DNA from: Polaribacter sp. L3A8
GTDB lineage: Bacteria; Bacteroidota; Bacteroidia; Flavobacteriales; Flavobacteriaceae
Length of the DNA stretch: 64,000 nucleotides
Direction: 5' to 3'
Assembly: GCF_009796785.1 (NCBI RefSeq)
Contig: NZ_CP047026.1
Span: 3,020,501-3,084,500, forward strand
Under the pieces are notes generated by a model. That model was not told the DNA's origin, did no database searches, and was given only the letters and a program-made list of their open reading frames with translations. A program made the translations under genes and the position numbers. Of this stretch, positions 8,073 through 17,083 are shown piece after piece (within the stretch, counting starts at the first letter, position 1; each line of letters starts with the position of its first letter).

Positions 8073-9062
8073 TTATGGTACTTCAATCTCATTAATGATT
8101 GAATTGATAATGTCTACAGAGGTTACATTTTCTGCTTCTGCTTCATAGGTAATTCCTATTCTGTGACGTAAAATATCAAAAACAACTGCTCTAACATCTT
8201 CTGGTATTACATACCCTCTTCTTTTGATAAAAGCATAACATTTTGCTGCTTTAGCAAGGTTGATACTTCCCCTTGGTGATGCTCCGAAACTAATTAAATC
8301 TTTTAATTGTGGTAAATTATATTTTTCTGGGTAACGCGTTGCAAAGATGATATCAAGAATGTATTTCTCAATTTTTTCATCCATATACACTTCGTTAGCC
8401 ACTTCTCTTGCTCTTATAATTTGATCTACAGAAACTACAGGATTTACTTTTGAAAATCCGCCAGATAAATTCTGACGCATAATAATTTGCTCATCTTGTA
8501 ATTTAGGGTAATCAATAACCACTTTTAGCATAAAACGATCTACTTGTGCTTCTGGTAAAGGATAGGTTCCTTCTTGTTCTACTGGGTTTTGAGTTGCCAT
8601 TACTAAGAAAGGCTCATCTAACTTAAAAGTAGTATCACCAATAGTAATTTGACGCTCTTGCATTGCTTCTAGTAAAGCAGATTGTACTTTTGCAGGTGCT
8701 CTGTTAATCTCATCTGCTAACACAAAGTTTGCGAAAATAGGTCCTTTTTTAATTTCGAAATTATTTTCCTTCATGTTGTAAATCATCGTTCCAACAACAT
8801 CTGCAGGTAATAAATCTGGTGTAAACTGTACTCTACTAAAACTAGCTTGTACCGCTTTAGATAAAGTATTAATTGCTAGTGTTTTTGCTAATCCAGGAAC
8901 CCCTTCTAACAAAATATGTCCATTACCAATTAAGCCAATTAACAAACTTTCTATCATTTGTTTTTGCCCAACAATTACTTTATTCATTTCTAAAGTAAGA
9001 ATGTCTATAAAGGCACTTTCTCTTTCTATTTTTTCATTAATAGCTCTTACATCTACATCCAT
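8073..9062 (-). CDS. MoxR-family AAA+ ATPase
   Basis: 329 aa, matching the usual MoxR length. Walker A is GVPGLAKTL (about residues 54-62), Walker B is FVLADEINRAP, sensor 1 is MATQNP, and the sensor 2/arginine region (FGASPRGSINLAKAAKC) is present. First gene of the bat operon; a TAGCTTTG promoter box lies 37 bp upstream. MoxR ATPases remodel or activate the partner proteins, here most likely through the DUF58 and VWA proteins encoded downstream. Confidence 0.94.
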   Translation of the reverse strand: MDVDVRAINEKIERESAFIDILTLEMNKVIVGQKQMIESLLIGLIGNGHILLEGVPGLAKTLAINTLSKAVQASFSRVQFTPDLLPADVVGTMIYNMKENNFEIKKGPIFANFVLADEINRAPAKVQSALLEAMQERQITIGDTTFKLDEPFLVMATQNPVEQEGTYPLPEAQVDRFMLKVVIDYPKLQDEQIIMRQNLSGGFSKVNPVVSVDQIIRAREVANEVYMDEKIEKYILDIIFATRYPEKYNLPQLKDLISFGASPRGSINLAKAAKCYAFIKRRGYVIPEDVRAVVFDILRHRIGITYEAEAENVTSVDIINSIINEIEVP

Positions 9063-9098
9063 TGTAATATTGTATTAGGTGTTATTTTTTACAGGAAA

Positions 9099-9106
9099 CA
9101 AAGCTA
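9099..9106 (-). promoter_or_regulatory. -7 box TAGCTTTG for the bat operon
   Basis: On the minus strand TAGCTTTG fits TAnnTTTG and lies 36 nt before the moxR ATG; it would drive moxR through batB. Confidence 0.5.
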
Positions 9107-9168
9107 CAATTTTAACATATTGCTATTTGTTAAAAGTAGGTTAAAGATTTCGTAAGTTTCTGTTTAAT

Positions 9169-9945
9169 TTAAAGGGAATTATTATTGAATTTTAACAGTT
9201 TAAATTCGGAATCTTTATATTCTCCATAGGTAAAATATTGAATCCAATCTCCTAGATTTATGTACATACTATTTTCTTGAAGTTCTATTTCTAAAGGAAG
9301 GTGTCTGTGCCCAAATACAAAATAATCGTACTGTTTTTCTGTTAGTTTTTCTTTACAATACTGTACCAACCACTCGTTATCATCACCTAAATATTTGGCA
9401 TCATCATCACCCGAAATTAGTTTGTTTTTTACAGACATATAATGCCCTAAACGGACACCAATATCTGGATGCAACCATCTAAACATCCAATTAAATAAAG
9501 GGAAAGTGAATACTTTTTTCATACGTTTGTAGCCATGATCTCCAGGACCTAAACCATCTCCATGCCCAATTAAAAACTTTTTATTGTTGATTAAAAATTC
9601 TTGTGGTTCATGATATACTGGTATGTTTAATTCTTTTTCGAAATAATCATTCATCCATAAATCATGATTACCAATAAAAAAGTAAATAGGTATTCCGCTA
9701 TCTCTTATTTCAGCTAATTTACCTAAAACCCTAACAAATCCTTTTGGTACAACTGTTTTATACTCGAACCAAAAATCGAATAGATCACCTAGTAAAAAAA
9801 TAGTTTCTGCATCTTTTTTCACTTCATCTAACCAAGCAACAAACTTTTTTTCGCGAGGAAAACTAGCTTCTGGCGTTGGTGCCCCAAAATGTTGATCGGA
9901 AGCAAAATAGACTTTTTTATTTTCTGAAGTTGTTATAGAAATCAA
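9169..9945 (-). CDS. UDP-2,3-diacylglucosamine diphosphatase, LpxH-like
   Basis: 258 aa calcineurin-like phosphoesterase. The five metal-site blocks are all present: ASDQHFG, LLGDLFDFW, FIGNHDLW, IGHGDGLG and VFGHRHLP. The FDFWFEYK and DGLGPGDHGYK segments are typical of LpxH-type enzymes that hydrolyse UDP-2,3-diacylglucosamine to lipid X in lipid A synthesis. Soluble, peripheral to the inner membrane. It is on the same strand as the bat operon, 106 bp upstream of it, and 110 bp from the M1 peptidase gene; probably its own unit. Confidence 0.88.
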   Translation of the reverse strand: MISITTSENKKVYFASDQHFGAPTPEASFPREKKFVAWLDEVKKDAETIFLLGDLFDFWFEYKTVVPKGFVRVLGKLAEIRDSGIPIYFFIGNHDLWMNDYFEKELNIPVYHEPQEFLINNKKFLIGHGDGLGPGDHGYKRMKKVFTFPLFNWMFRWLHPDIGVRLGHYMSVKNKLISGDDDAKYLGDDNEWLVQYCKEKLTEKQYDYFVFGHRHLPLEIELQENSMYINLGDWIQYFTYGEYKDSEFKLLKFNNNSL

Positions 9946-10054
9946 GGAGTTGTTTATTTTATCGGTAAAAATAGAAAAACTAATTTATAAACTGGTGAAA
10001 GCACTTAAAAAGGTTAGACACTAATTTCACTAAAAAAGCACTAATTTTAAAAAA

Positions 10055-11974
10055 TTACTCTTTAATAATCTTTCTATATAAGTTTCCTGAATCTGTAAAA
10101 ACTTTAATAAAATAAATACCAGCATTTAATTTTTTTAGATTAACCTTTTTACTGCTAGATGTAAGAACTTCTTTACCAAGAGTATTGTAGAGAATTGCAT
10201 TTTTTAAAATGATGTTTTCTGATGTTTCAATCGTTAAAAAATCACTTATCGGGTTTGGATACAAAGTAATGTTTTCTGATATAAAATTATTGTTTTCTAA
10301 ACCTAAGGTTGTAGTACTATTTCTAGAAATTAAGTGATAATCTGGGTCAAAATCAATAGAACTTACAGAGAAATTTACATGTTCTATAAATATTTCTCCA
10401 TTCGTTAAGTTGTTTAGAACCAAATCTAAGACTTCTCCGTTCGTTCCGTTTAAACGTATTGGAACATTGGCTTCAAAGAAAGAAACAGAAGTGTGACTCT
10501 GCGTTTGGTTTAACTGAATACTTATGGTGTTTGTTGTTGGTTGATGCCAATTTACGTTGTAAGTTGGGTATCCTTGATTGTATACCCAATCATTAAAAAA
10601 CTCATTTAAATCTAAACTACTCGCAGTTTCTAGATGTGTTATTAAATCGGGCGTTTTAGCGTAACCGTATGCCAAATTAGGATCGGTTATGTAGTTTTTT
10701 ACACCCTTAAAAAAGTTAGTATCTCCTAGTTTTTTACGGAGCATATGTAAAACCATTGCGCTTTTATTATACGTTAATCTACTATCAAAAATTCTGCTAA
10801 CGTTTGTGGTGTCTATATCAGAAAGGTAAACGGCTCCAGTTGTAGATGTGGTTACCGTATTTATAGTAGCATTTCTCCAGTTTTTAAAAGAAGCATCACC
10901 ATCTAAATGTTCTATTGTTAAACCAGATAAGTAGGTTGCAAAACCTTCATTTAACCAAATATCTTTCCAACTACCGCAAGTAACTTTATTACCAAACCAT
11001 TGGTGCGCTAGTTCGTGGGCAATTAAACCTCTATCAAAATTTCCCATAAAAGAAATGGTTGTGTGTTCCATTCCTCCTCCCCAAGCAAACTGAGCATGTC
11101 CGTATTTTTCATCCTTATAAGGATAATCGCCAAACAAATCGATAAAATTATTCATAATATCAACTGTAACTCCTGTATTACTCTGTGCATACGCTATGTT
11201 TTCTGGGTACACATAATTCACAATCGGAAAGTTGTTGTCTTTATGAGAAACTTGATGCGAATACGTAGTATAATTAGTAACTGCAATGGCAATTAAATAA
11301 GCAGGAATTGGGTATTGATGTTTAAAGTGTGTTGTTTTAAGTCCTAAACTAGTGGTTGTGCCTTGCTCTAATCCGTTGGAAACGGAAACATATTGTTCTG
11401 GGGCTGTAATGTACACGTCAATAGTGTCTATTTTATCATTTAAATCTTGTTTACAAGGCCACCAATCTAAAGCGCCATAAGGCTCAGAGAGTGTCCAAAG
11501 AATTGGTGTAGCGTTTTCTCCATGGGTTGAGGCTTCAAAAGAATCAAAACCTTTACTTATTGGGGTTCCATGATACGCTATTAAAACAGACGCAGAGTCT
11601 CCTTTACTTATAGTGTTTAGAAGTGTAATTACTAATTCGTCATTTGAATTTTGTGAAAAGGAAACTGAATTGTTGTTTTGAGTAACCGAAGTTACCGTCA
11701 TGTTATCATCTAAATCAAAAGTAACTGTAGTTAGGTTTTCTAAAGCAGTAAAAGTTGTGGTTACTTTACCTGCAATATCTGCTATTGCAGGATCTACAGT
11801 AAACTCTAATTTATGATAAGTAATATTATAATTTGAGGTGTTTGGGTTTGCTTTAAACTGAATTTTTGTTGCCGCAGATTTAGCTTCTATCTCTGCAATT
11901 TTTAGTAATTCTTGCGCAGTTGAGGTTAAGGTACTGGTAAAAATAAATAAGCAGATTATAATAAAGCGAATCAT
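10055..11974 (-). CDS. Secreted M1 aminopeptidase with T9SS sorting domain
   Basis: 639 aa. Signal peptide (MIRFIIICLFIFTSTLTSTA), an M1 N-terminal beta domain, then the catalytic domain with the substrate-binding WGGGMEH (about residue 300) and zinc motif HELAHQWFGNK with the downstream Glu in WLNEGFATY (about 320-345). The last about 70 residues are a type A T9SS C-terminal domain (ITLYPNPISDFLTIE ... KKLNAGIYFIKVF), which targets the protein through the type IX secretion system for release or surface attachment. The protein is shorter than cytosolic PepN and lacks its long C-terminal helical domain. Monocistronic. Confidence 0.93.
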   Translation of the reverse strand: MIRFIIICLFIFTSTLTSTAQELLKIAEIEAKSAATKIQFKANPNTSNYNITYHKLEFTVDPAIADIAGKVTTTFTALENLTTVTFDLDDNMTVTSVTQNNNSVSFSQNSNDELVITLLNTISKGDSASVLIAYHGTPISKGFDSFEASTHGENATPILWTLSEPYGALDWWPCKQDLNDKIDTIDVYITAPEQYVSVSNGLEQGTTTSLGLKTTHFKHQYPIPAYLIAIAVTNYTTYSHQVSHKDNNFPIVNYVYPENIAYAQSNTGVTVDIMNNFIDLFGDYPYKDEKYGHAQFAWGGGMEHTTISFMGNFDRGLIAHELAHQWFGNKVTCGSWKDIWLNEGFATYLSGLTIEHLDGDASFKNWRNATINTVTTSTTGAVYLSDIDTTNVSRIFDSRLTYNKSAMVLHMLRKKLGDTNFFKGVKNYITDPNLAYGYAKTPDLITHLETASSLDLNEFFNDWVYNQGYPTYNVNWHQPTTNTISIQLNQTQSHTSVSFFEANVPIRLNGTNGEVLDLVLNNLTNGEIFIEHVNFSVSSIDFDPDYHLISRNSTTTLGLENNNFISENITLYPNPISDFLTIETSENIILKNAILYNTLGKEVLTSSSKKVNLKKLNAGIYFIKVFTDSGNLYRKIIKE

Positions 11975-12037
11975 ATCTAAAAAGTATTTGAATACTAAAA
12001 GTACTTCTTTTTTTTTAGAAAAATAATAAGCTTATGG

Positions 12038-13234
12038 TTACGATTTACTTTTTCTAACTACAAAAAAACCACTTTCTGTATCTGTAATTAAGATATTTCC
12101 ACTTGATAAATTAGGAAAAACACTCAAAGCTCCTTTGGTTTCTGGAGTATCATTTTCTGGATAGGTATCAAAAAAACCACTTTCTGTAATTGTTTTACTA
12201 TCAATGTCAGAAAGATCTAAAACTCGTAAGCCAGCAGTTGTATTTGCTTGGTAATATTTGTCGTTTTTTACAAAACCTGCGTGGTCAATTGCAGTTGTAG
12301 TTCCTTCAAAATCTAAATGATGCACAGGATTATCTAGATCAGATACATCTAAAATTACAGTTTTGTTTTGTGCATCACCTTCATCACCCACAATAATATA
12401 TTTAAAATCTTCGGTAAAAGCTGCTTTGGTTGTTTTGCTACTATTTACGTAACTGATAGTCGCTATTTTAACAGGGTTTTCTTTATCAGTTACATTTAAA
12501 ATAACAAGTTCATCTTCATTACTTCCTATTAAAATTTCTTGACCAATATAAGCAGCATCAGGTCCGTTATAGGTTACTACTTTTGCAGGATTATTGTAAG
12601 AGTTTTCTTGGTAACTTCCTTTAAATTTAGGCTCAGGTACTACAGATATGTTGTAGAATATTGGTCCTCCTTTGTTATTCTTAGAGCCTAAAAAATAAAT
12701 AAAGTCGCTTTCTTCATTAATAGCAATACTTTGCGGGTTATCATTATAAACACCTTCTTTATGGCTTATAAAATCTGTTGGCGTAGTACCAACATTTCTT
12801 AGTTGTTCTAGGTTAAAAATCTGTAAATTATTAGTGGCATCATTATTAACAATAAATGCAAAAAATTGATATCTTTTTATATCTAAAATACGAGTACCTG
12901 TTGTTTTAAGTGTGCCCAAAATTTTAGCATCTGCAGGGTTTGTTATCTCTATAAATGTAACTCCTTTATTGGTGCCAACTAAAGCAAATTCTTTTTGTGT
13001 TTCTGTATCAGACCAACCCCAGCAAGTAGAAATAGTAGTAGCTGTTCCGCCAATTTCTTCTAAAGAAAAATGAGTTAACAAATCGTAGTCATTACAAGGG
13101 TATTCTCCGGCTAAACCATTCTCGCATTTGGCAATTGGGTTGATAAAAAATTGGTTTTCTCTATCAAAAACATCCTTTTTTGTACAACTATAAATAAGTG
13201 TTATTAGCACTAAGAAAAATATATTTTTAATCAT
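12038..13234 (-). CDS. Choice-of-anchor B / LVIVD-repeat lipoprotein
   Basis: 398 aa lipoprotein: signal peptide ending LIYSC. The body is built of beta-propeller-like LVIVD repeats (ALVGTNKGVTFIEITNPADA, ELVILNVTDKENPVKIATI, TVILDVSDLDNPVHHLDF, GLRVLDLSDID), the pattern of the 'choice-of-anchor B' family. An N-terminal Cys-containing segment (KCENGLAGEYPCNDYD) and a CWGWSD motif are typical of this family. Predicted outer-membrane-anchored; no enzyme function is evident. Divergent from thiL across a 150-bp promoter region. Confidence 0.8.
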   Translation of the reverse strand: MIKNIFFLVLITLIYSCTKKDVFDRENQFFINPIAKCENGLAGEYPCNDYDLLTHFSLEEIGGTATTISTCWGWSDTETQKEFALVGTNKGVTFIEITNPADAKILGTLKTTGTRILDIKRYQFFAFIVNNDATNNLQIFNLEQLRNVGTTPTDFISHKEGVYNDNPQSIAINEESDFIYFLGSKNNKGGPIFYNISVVPEPKFKGSYQENSYNNPAKVVTYNGPDAAYIGQEILIGSNEDELVILNVTDKENPVKIATISYVNSSKTTKAAFTEDFKYIIVGDEGDAQNKTVILDVSDLDNPVHHLDFEGTTTAIDHAGFVKNDKYYQANTTAGLRVLDLSDIDSKTITESGFFDTYPENDTPETKGALSVFPNLSSGNILITDTESGFFVVRKSKS

Positions 13235-13372
13235 TTAATTACTTTTAGAATCTATAAAACGTTTCTTGTGATTTTATTATTGTTGTAGACTGTAAATCAA
13301 AAATACTATTTAATATATAAAAAAGATTCATATTAGGTATTAAAGTAGTTCTGTCCTTTTTTAGAATGTACC

Positions 13373-13380
13373 TATCTTTG
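13373..13380 (+). promoter_or_regulatory. -7 box TATCTTTG at thiL (leaderless)
   Basis: TATCTTTG ends four bases before the thiL ATG, so transcription should start at or next to the start codon. Confidence 0.6.
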
Positions 13381-13384
13381 CAAA

Positions 13385-14434
13385 ATGTTAGAAGACAAAA
13401 ATACACAAAATACATCATTAGCCGAACTAGGTGAGTTTGGTTTAATCAATCATATTACAAAATATTTTAAAGTAGAAAATTCATCAACAGTTAAAGCTAT
13501 TGGAGATGATGCTGCTGTTTTAGATGCTTCGGATAAACAAACATTGGTTACCACAGATTTGTTGATAGAAGGTGTACATTTCGATTTAAGTTATATGCCG
13601 CTAAAACATTTAGGTTACAAGGCGGTTATGGTAAACTTATCTGATGTGTATGCAATGAATGGCGTTGCAGAACAAATTACAGTTTCTATTGCGGTTTCTA
13701 ATAGGTTTCCGTTAGAAGCAATAGAAGAATTGTATGCAGGTATTCAGTTGGCTTGTGAAACCTATAAAGTAGATTTAATTGGAGGAGACACTACATCATC
13801 TACCAAAGGAATCTTAATTTCTGTTACCGCAATTGGTAAGGCAGAAAAAGATGCTATTGTGTATAGAGATGGCGCAAAAGAAACCGATTTAATTGTGGTT
13901 TCTGGAGATTTAGGTGCGGCTTATTTAGGTTTGCAAGTTTTAGAAAGAGAGAAACAAGTTTTTAAAGTAGACCCTAATAATCAGCCAGATTTAGATAGCT
14001 ATACTTATTTAATTGAACGTCAATTAAAGCCAGAAGCACGTAGAGATATTGCTGGCTTATTAAAAGAATTGGAAGTAAAACCAACTTCTATGATTGATAT
14101 TTCTGATGGACTTTCATCAGAACTTTTTCATATTTGTACGCAAAGTAAAGTTGGTTGTAAGGTGTATGAAGATAAATTGCCTTTAGATCCGCAAGTAATT
14201 TCTGCTTGTGAAGAATTTGAATTAGATTCTACCATGGTTGCTTTAAGTGGAGGTGAAGATTACGAACTGTTATTTACAGTGCCTATTGCAGATTTTGATA
14301 AAATAAAAGGAAATCCTAATTTTTCTATTATTGGTCATATTACTGCAGAAAACCAAGGATTAAATTTGGTAACAAGAGCAGCACAAGAAATAGAATTGAA
14401 AGCACAAGGTTGGAATGCTTTAAAAAATGAGTAG
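13385..14434 (+). CDS. thiL: Thiamine-monophosphate kinase ThiL
   Basis: 349 aa, PurM/ThiL fold. Visible motifs: ELGEFGLINHI near the N-terminus, AIGDDAAVLD (nucleotide/Mg loop), TTDLLIEGVHFDL, LIGGDTTSS, VSGDLGAAYLG, MIDISDGLSSELFHI and LSGGEDYELLFT. These are the ThiL signature blocks; the enzyme phosphorylates thiamine monophosphate to thiamine diphosphate using ATP in the cytosol. The gene is alone, with a promoter box directly at the start codon and a strong terminator 20 bp after the stop. Confidence 0.95.
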   Translation: MLEDKNTQNTSLAELGEFGLINHITKYFKVENSSTVKAIGDDAAVLDASDKQTLVTTDLLIEGVHFDLSYMPLKHLGYKAVMVNLSDVYAMNGVAEQITVSIAVSNRFPLEAIEELYAGIQLACETYKVDLIGGDTTSSTKGILISVTAIGKAEKDAIVYRDGAKETDLIVVSGDLGAAYLGLQVLEREKQVFKVDPNNQPDLDSYTYLIERQLKPEARRDIAGLLKELEVKPTSMIDISDGLSSELFHICTQSKVGCKVYEDKLPLDPQVISACEEFELDSTMVALSGGEDYELLFTVPIADFDKIKGNPNFSIIGHITAENQGLNLVTRAAQEIELKAQGWNALKNE

Positions 14435-14455
14435 TTTCAGTGAAAATAATGTATT

Positions 14456-14490
14456 AAAAAAGGCGAAAATTTAAAATTTTCGCCTTTTTT
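14456..14490 (+). terminator. Terminator after thiL
   Basis: 17-bp perfect inverted repeat around GGCGAAAATTT / AAATTTTCGCC, with A6/T6 tails, 21 bp past the thiL stop. Works on either strand. Confidence 0.88.
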
Positions 14491-14699
14491 ATGAGGTTCG
14501 TTTAACTAAAATAATAAGGTGAGTTTTAATTCATTTTATCAGAAGTTAAACGAAGTTAGTTGTTTTTTTGATAAAATAAAGTATGTACTCTTACAAATAG
14601 ATAATAGTCGCCACTCTATAAACGTCTTTTTTTAATGGTAGTGTAGGTAGTAATTATGTATATGTTTAATAAATAAAAGAATTTTTTTAACTGAGTTTT

Positions 14700-15716
14700 T
14701 TACCCTGAAATATAATTTCCATACTTTATTTTTCGGAGCAAATAAATGGTTAGACTTGATATAAAGAAGCAAATTATTGACGTTACAGGGATACTAATGA
14801 GTGGGTTTGAAAACTTCCAATTTATTCCAATTTTATTTAAAAGAATTAGTATAAGAATGTGAACTAAATAAATTCCAAAACTCTGATTACTCAAAAATAA
14901 AATTAAGTTTTTAATTATTTTGTTTTTAATTATTAAATTCTTAAAAAACAGAAAAACACCTATAGAACTAATTAGTACATTAGGTGTTAGGTACTCATAT
15001 AAGTATTCTGAGAATTTATTGTTTTTATGAGTTAAATAGTGTGTGCCCCAGATAGTGATTGTTGTTCCTATTATTATGAATAGGACTGGTATATATTTAT
15101 TTTTTATTGTTAAATTAGATAAGAAATAACCTAATACTAAATATCCAATATATCCAGAAAAATTAGTCAAAGGAATATTGGGAAGATAAGTCTTCAAATA
15201 AGGAATACTGTAAATTATTGTGGCAAACCAAATTATTAAAAAGTAAAGTATTTCATTTTTACTCGAGTTTTTAATCCATTTTCTTAGAATTGGGATGAAT
15301 AGGTAAAGACCAAGCAGTGTATAAACAAACCATAGATGACCTTGACTCCCATAAAATATGTTTCTTATAACCATTTTAATGAAACTGATAGGTGAAAAAG
15401 ATTTTTCTCCAACCAATACATAATCATAAAATATATAAATTAGACTCCAAAAAATTAAAGGAGGTATTATTCTCCAAAAACGTTTTTTAAAAAAATAACT
15501 TAATTCGTAATCCTTACTTAGTAAAAGAGCTCCACTAAGCATAAAAAAAACAGGAACGCAAAATCGAACCATCCCATCATAGAAATTTCCAATGTTCCAA
15601 ATTTCTTCTGTGACTCTCCCGTATTCATATAGAATTAAACCTGACACGTGTAGTAAAATGACCGCAAACGTAGAAATAACTCTAAGACTATCTAACCAAA
15701 TTATTTTTTCTTTCAA
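14700..15716 (-). CDS. Acyltransferase family 3 membrane protein
   Basis: 338 aa with about ten membrane segments. The N-terminus IIWLDSLRVISTFAVILLHV carries the acyltransferase-3 signature, with the conserved Arg and the catalytic His at the end of helix 1; FCVPVFFMLSGALLL and GHLWFVYTLLGLYLFIPIL are further family blocks. Enzymes of this type O-acetylate or succinylate cell-surface polysaccharides and lipids (WecH/OafA group); the acceptor is unknown. No neighbouring polysaccharide genes. Ends near an AT-rich region and has no obvious co-transcribed partner. Confidence 0.88.
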   Translation of the reverse strand: MKEKIIWLDSLRVISTFAVILLHVSGLILYEYGRVTEEIWNIGNFYDGMVRFCVPVFFMLSGALLLSKDYELSYFFKKRFWRIIPPLIFWSLIYIFYDYVLVGEKSFSPISFIKMVIRNIFYGSQGHLWFVYTLLGLYLFIPILRKWIKNSSKNEILYFLIIWFATIIYSIPYLKTYLPNIPLTNFSGYIGYLVLGYFLSNLTIKNKYIPVLFIIIGTTITIWGTHYLTHKNNKFSEYLYEYLTPNVLISSIGVFLFFKNLIIKNKIIKNLILFLSNQSFGIYLVHILILILLNKIGINWKFSNPLISIPVTSIICFFISSLTIYLLRKIKYGNYISG

Positions 15717-16265
15717 TATTTTTTTATTTTAAATTAAGACTAATGGTTAGTGCTGAAGATTTTTTATGTAAATTTAACTAAAAATAACTTAAAATCTAAA
15801 GGTTTTTATCTGCGTTAGGTTTTTCTGTAAGACAAAATATTTAAGCTATTAATTATGCATGTCTTAAGTTTTTTTAATAAATTATAGATATAATTAGAAA
15901 GAATTAAGGCTCATATATACGGCTTAATGTGGTTAAGAAAGAATTTGTTATATCGATAATCCAAGGAAATTTTTAAAAATCCAAAATTCAATTGATTCTA
16001 TAACTTCTTGAAGGTTTTAGTTTTTGCAACTGAACCCTACTAACTTACCTTATATTTATCTTCAATTATAGCTTGTACGTTGTGTAGATTTTACATTTTT
16101 AACGCCAATATTTGCGTCAACAAAATGAGAATTACCAACGATTTGTAATAAGAATAGTCCGAGGAATAATGCGTATTTAATACTTTATAATTTAGGTTCA
16201 GTGTTTTTTTATCAAGCGAATGCTTCTTATTATTCTGTGTAGAAAAGTAATAGATGCTTTAAATT
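15717..16265. other. Intergenic with a possible gene remnant
   Basis: 549 bp with no intact gene. On the minus strand, 16062-16184 is a 40-codon open frame that reads like a signal peptide (IKYALFLGLFLLQIVGN then a polar stretch) but has no standard start codon; it may be the 5' end of a dead secreted-protein gene. The rest is AT-rich without clear structure. Confidence 0.35.
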
Positions 16266-16862
16266 TTAGTTTTCTTTTGGTTTGTAAATAACAATTACTT
16301 GAATTAGAATTGCAAGAAAAATCAATATATAAATTTCTATTTTTGTAAAAAGCTCTACCGAATCAATGGCTTTTTCACTTAAAAACATTTGTCTTTTACC
16401 TTCATCTAACTGAATTTTTGACAAATCATTAAGATTTAGTTTTACTGATGAAATATGATTGATTAAAGGTGTTTTATCAGTAAATTTAGACTGGATGAAA
16501 TTGGTTTCTGAGCTTTTTAATATTTCTAAATTATTTTTATAATCACTAAATATTTTTTTCTCTTGTAGTGTTAGATTTGTTTGTTCAAACAGCTTAACAA
16601 AATCTTGAATATCTTGGCTAACTTTTTTATTTCTGTTTGAAAAAAATACGGAATCTGAAGCAACAACAGCCAACTCTTTTTCTTGTACAGAGTTAGACAT
16701 TTTAAAGATTAAATCTTTTGCAATAAGTCTATCTTTATAAATTGCAACAACAGAATCTTTAACTCTAGAAAAATTGTTTCTATCAATAAGATTTGTTGCA
16801 ATAATTAATATAAAAACCATTAAAATACCAAGAACCCATTTTACTTTGTTGTAGAATACCAT
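16266..16862 (-). CDS. Two-TM four-helix-bundle protein, MCP-sensor-like
   Basis: 198 aa. A membrane segment at about 7-26 (VKWVLGILMVFILIIATNLI), an all-helical periplasmic part (about 30-170) with the layout of the 4HB_MCP sensory module, and a second membrane segment near the end (IEIYILIFLAILIQVIVIY) followed by only five residues. It therefore has a ligand-sensing-type domain but no HAMP, kinase or methyl-accepting output domain. Similar stand-alone proteins are common in Flavobacteriaceae and their function is unknown. Ends 220 bp from the potassium transporter gene. Confidence 0.6.
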   Translation of the reverse strand: MVFYNKVKWVLGILMVFILIIATNLIDRNNFSRVKDSVVAIYKDRLIAKDLIFKMSNSVQEKELAVVASDSVFFSNRNKKVSQDIQDFVKLFEQTNLTLQEKKIFSDYKNNLEILKSSETNFIQSKFTDKTPLINHISSVKLNLNDLSKIQLDEGKRQMFLSEKAIDSVELFTKIEIYILIFLAILIQVIVIYKPKEN

Positions 16863-17083
16863 AGTTTATTGTAAAAATTAATACCTATCAAATTTAAATA
16901 AAATGTAAACTATTAACAAAAAAAAGTCATAACTGCTTATAATTCTACAATAGAAGAAACTAATTTACTGAATAGAAAACCAAAGAGTTTGTTAATAATT
17001 TAACTTTAAATATTCTCTTTTTAACTACACCTGTTAATTTATGTTTTTAAGAGAAGAGTGCTTTTAAAATTGATTTTTTTTTA

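Noticed and set aside
14497..14554. Inverted repeat TTCGTTTAACT / AGTTAAACGAA downstream of thiL
   Set aside because: Arms are 36 bp apart with no gene start nearby and a better terminator is already present; too weak to call an operator.
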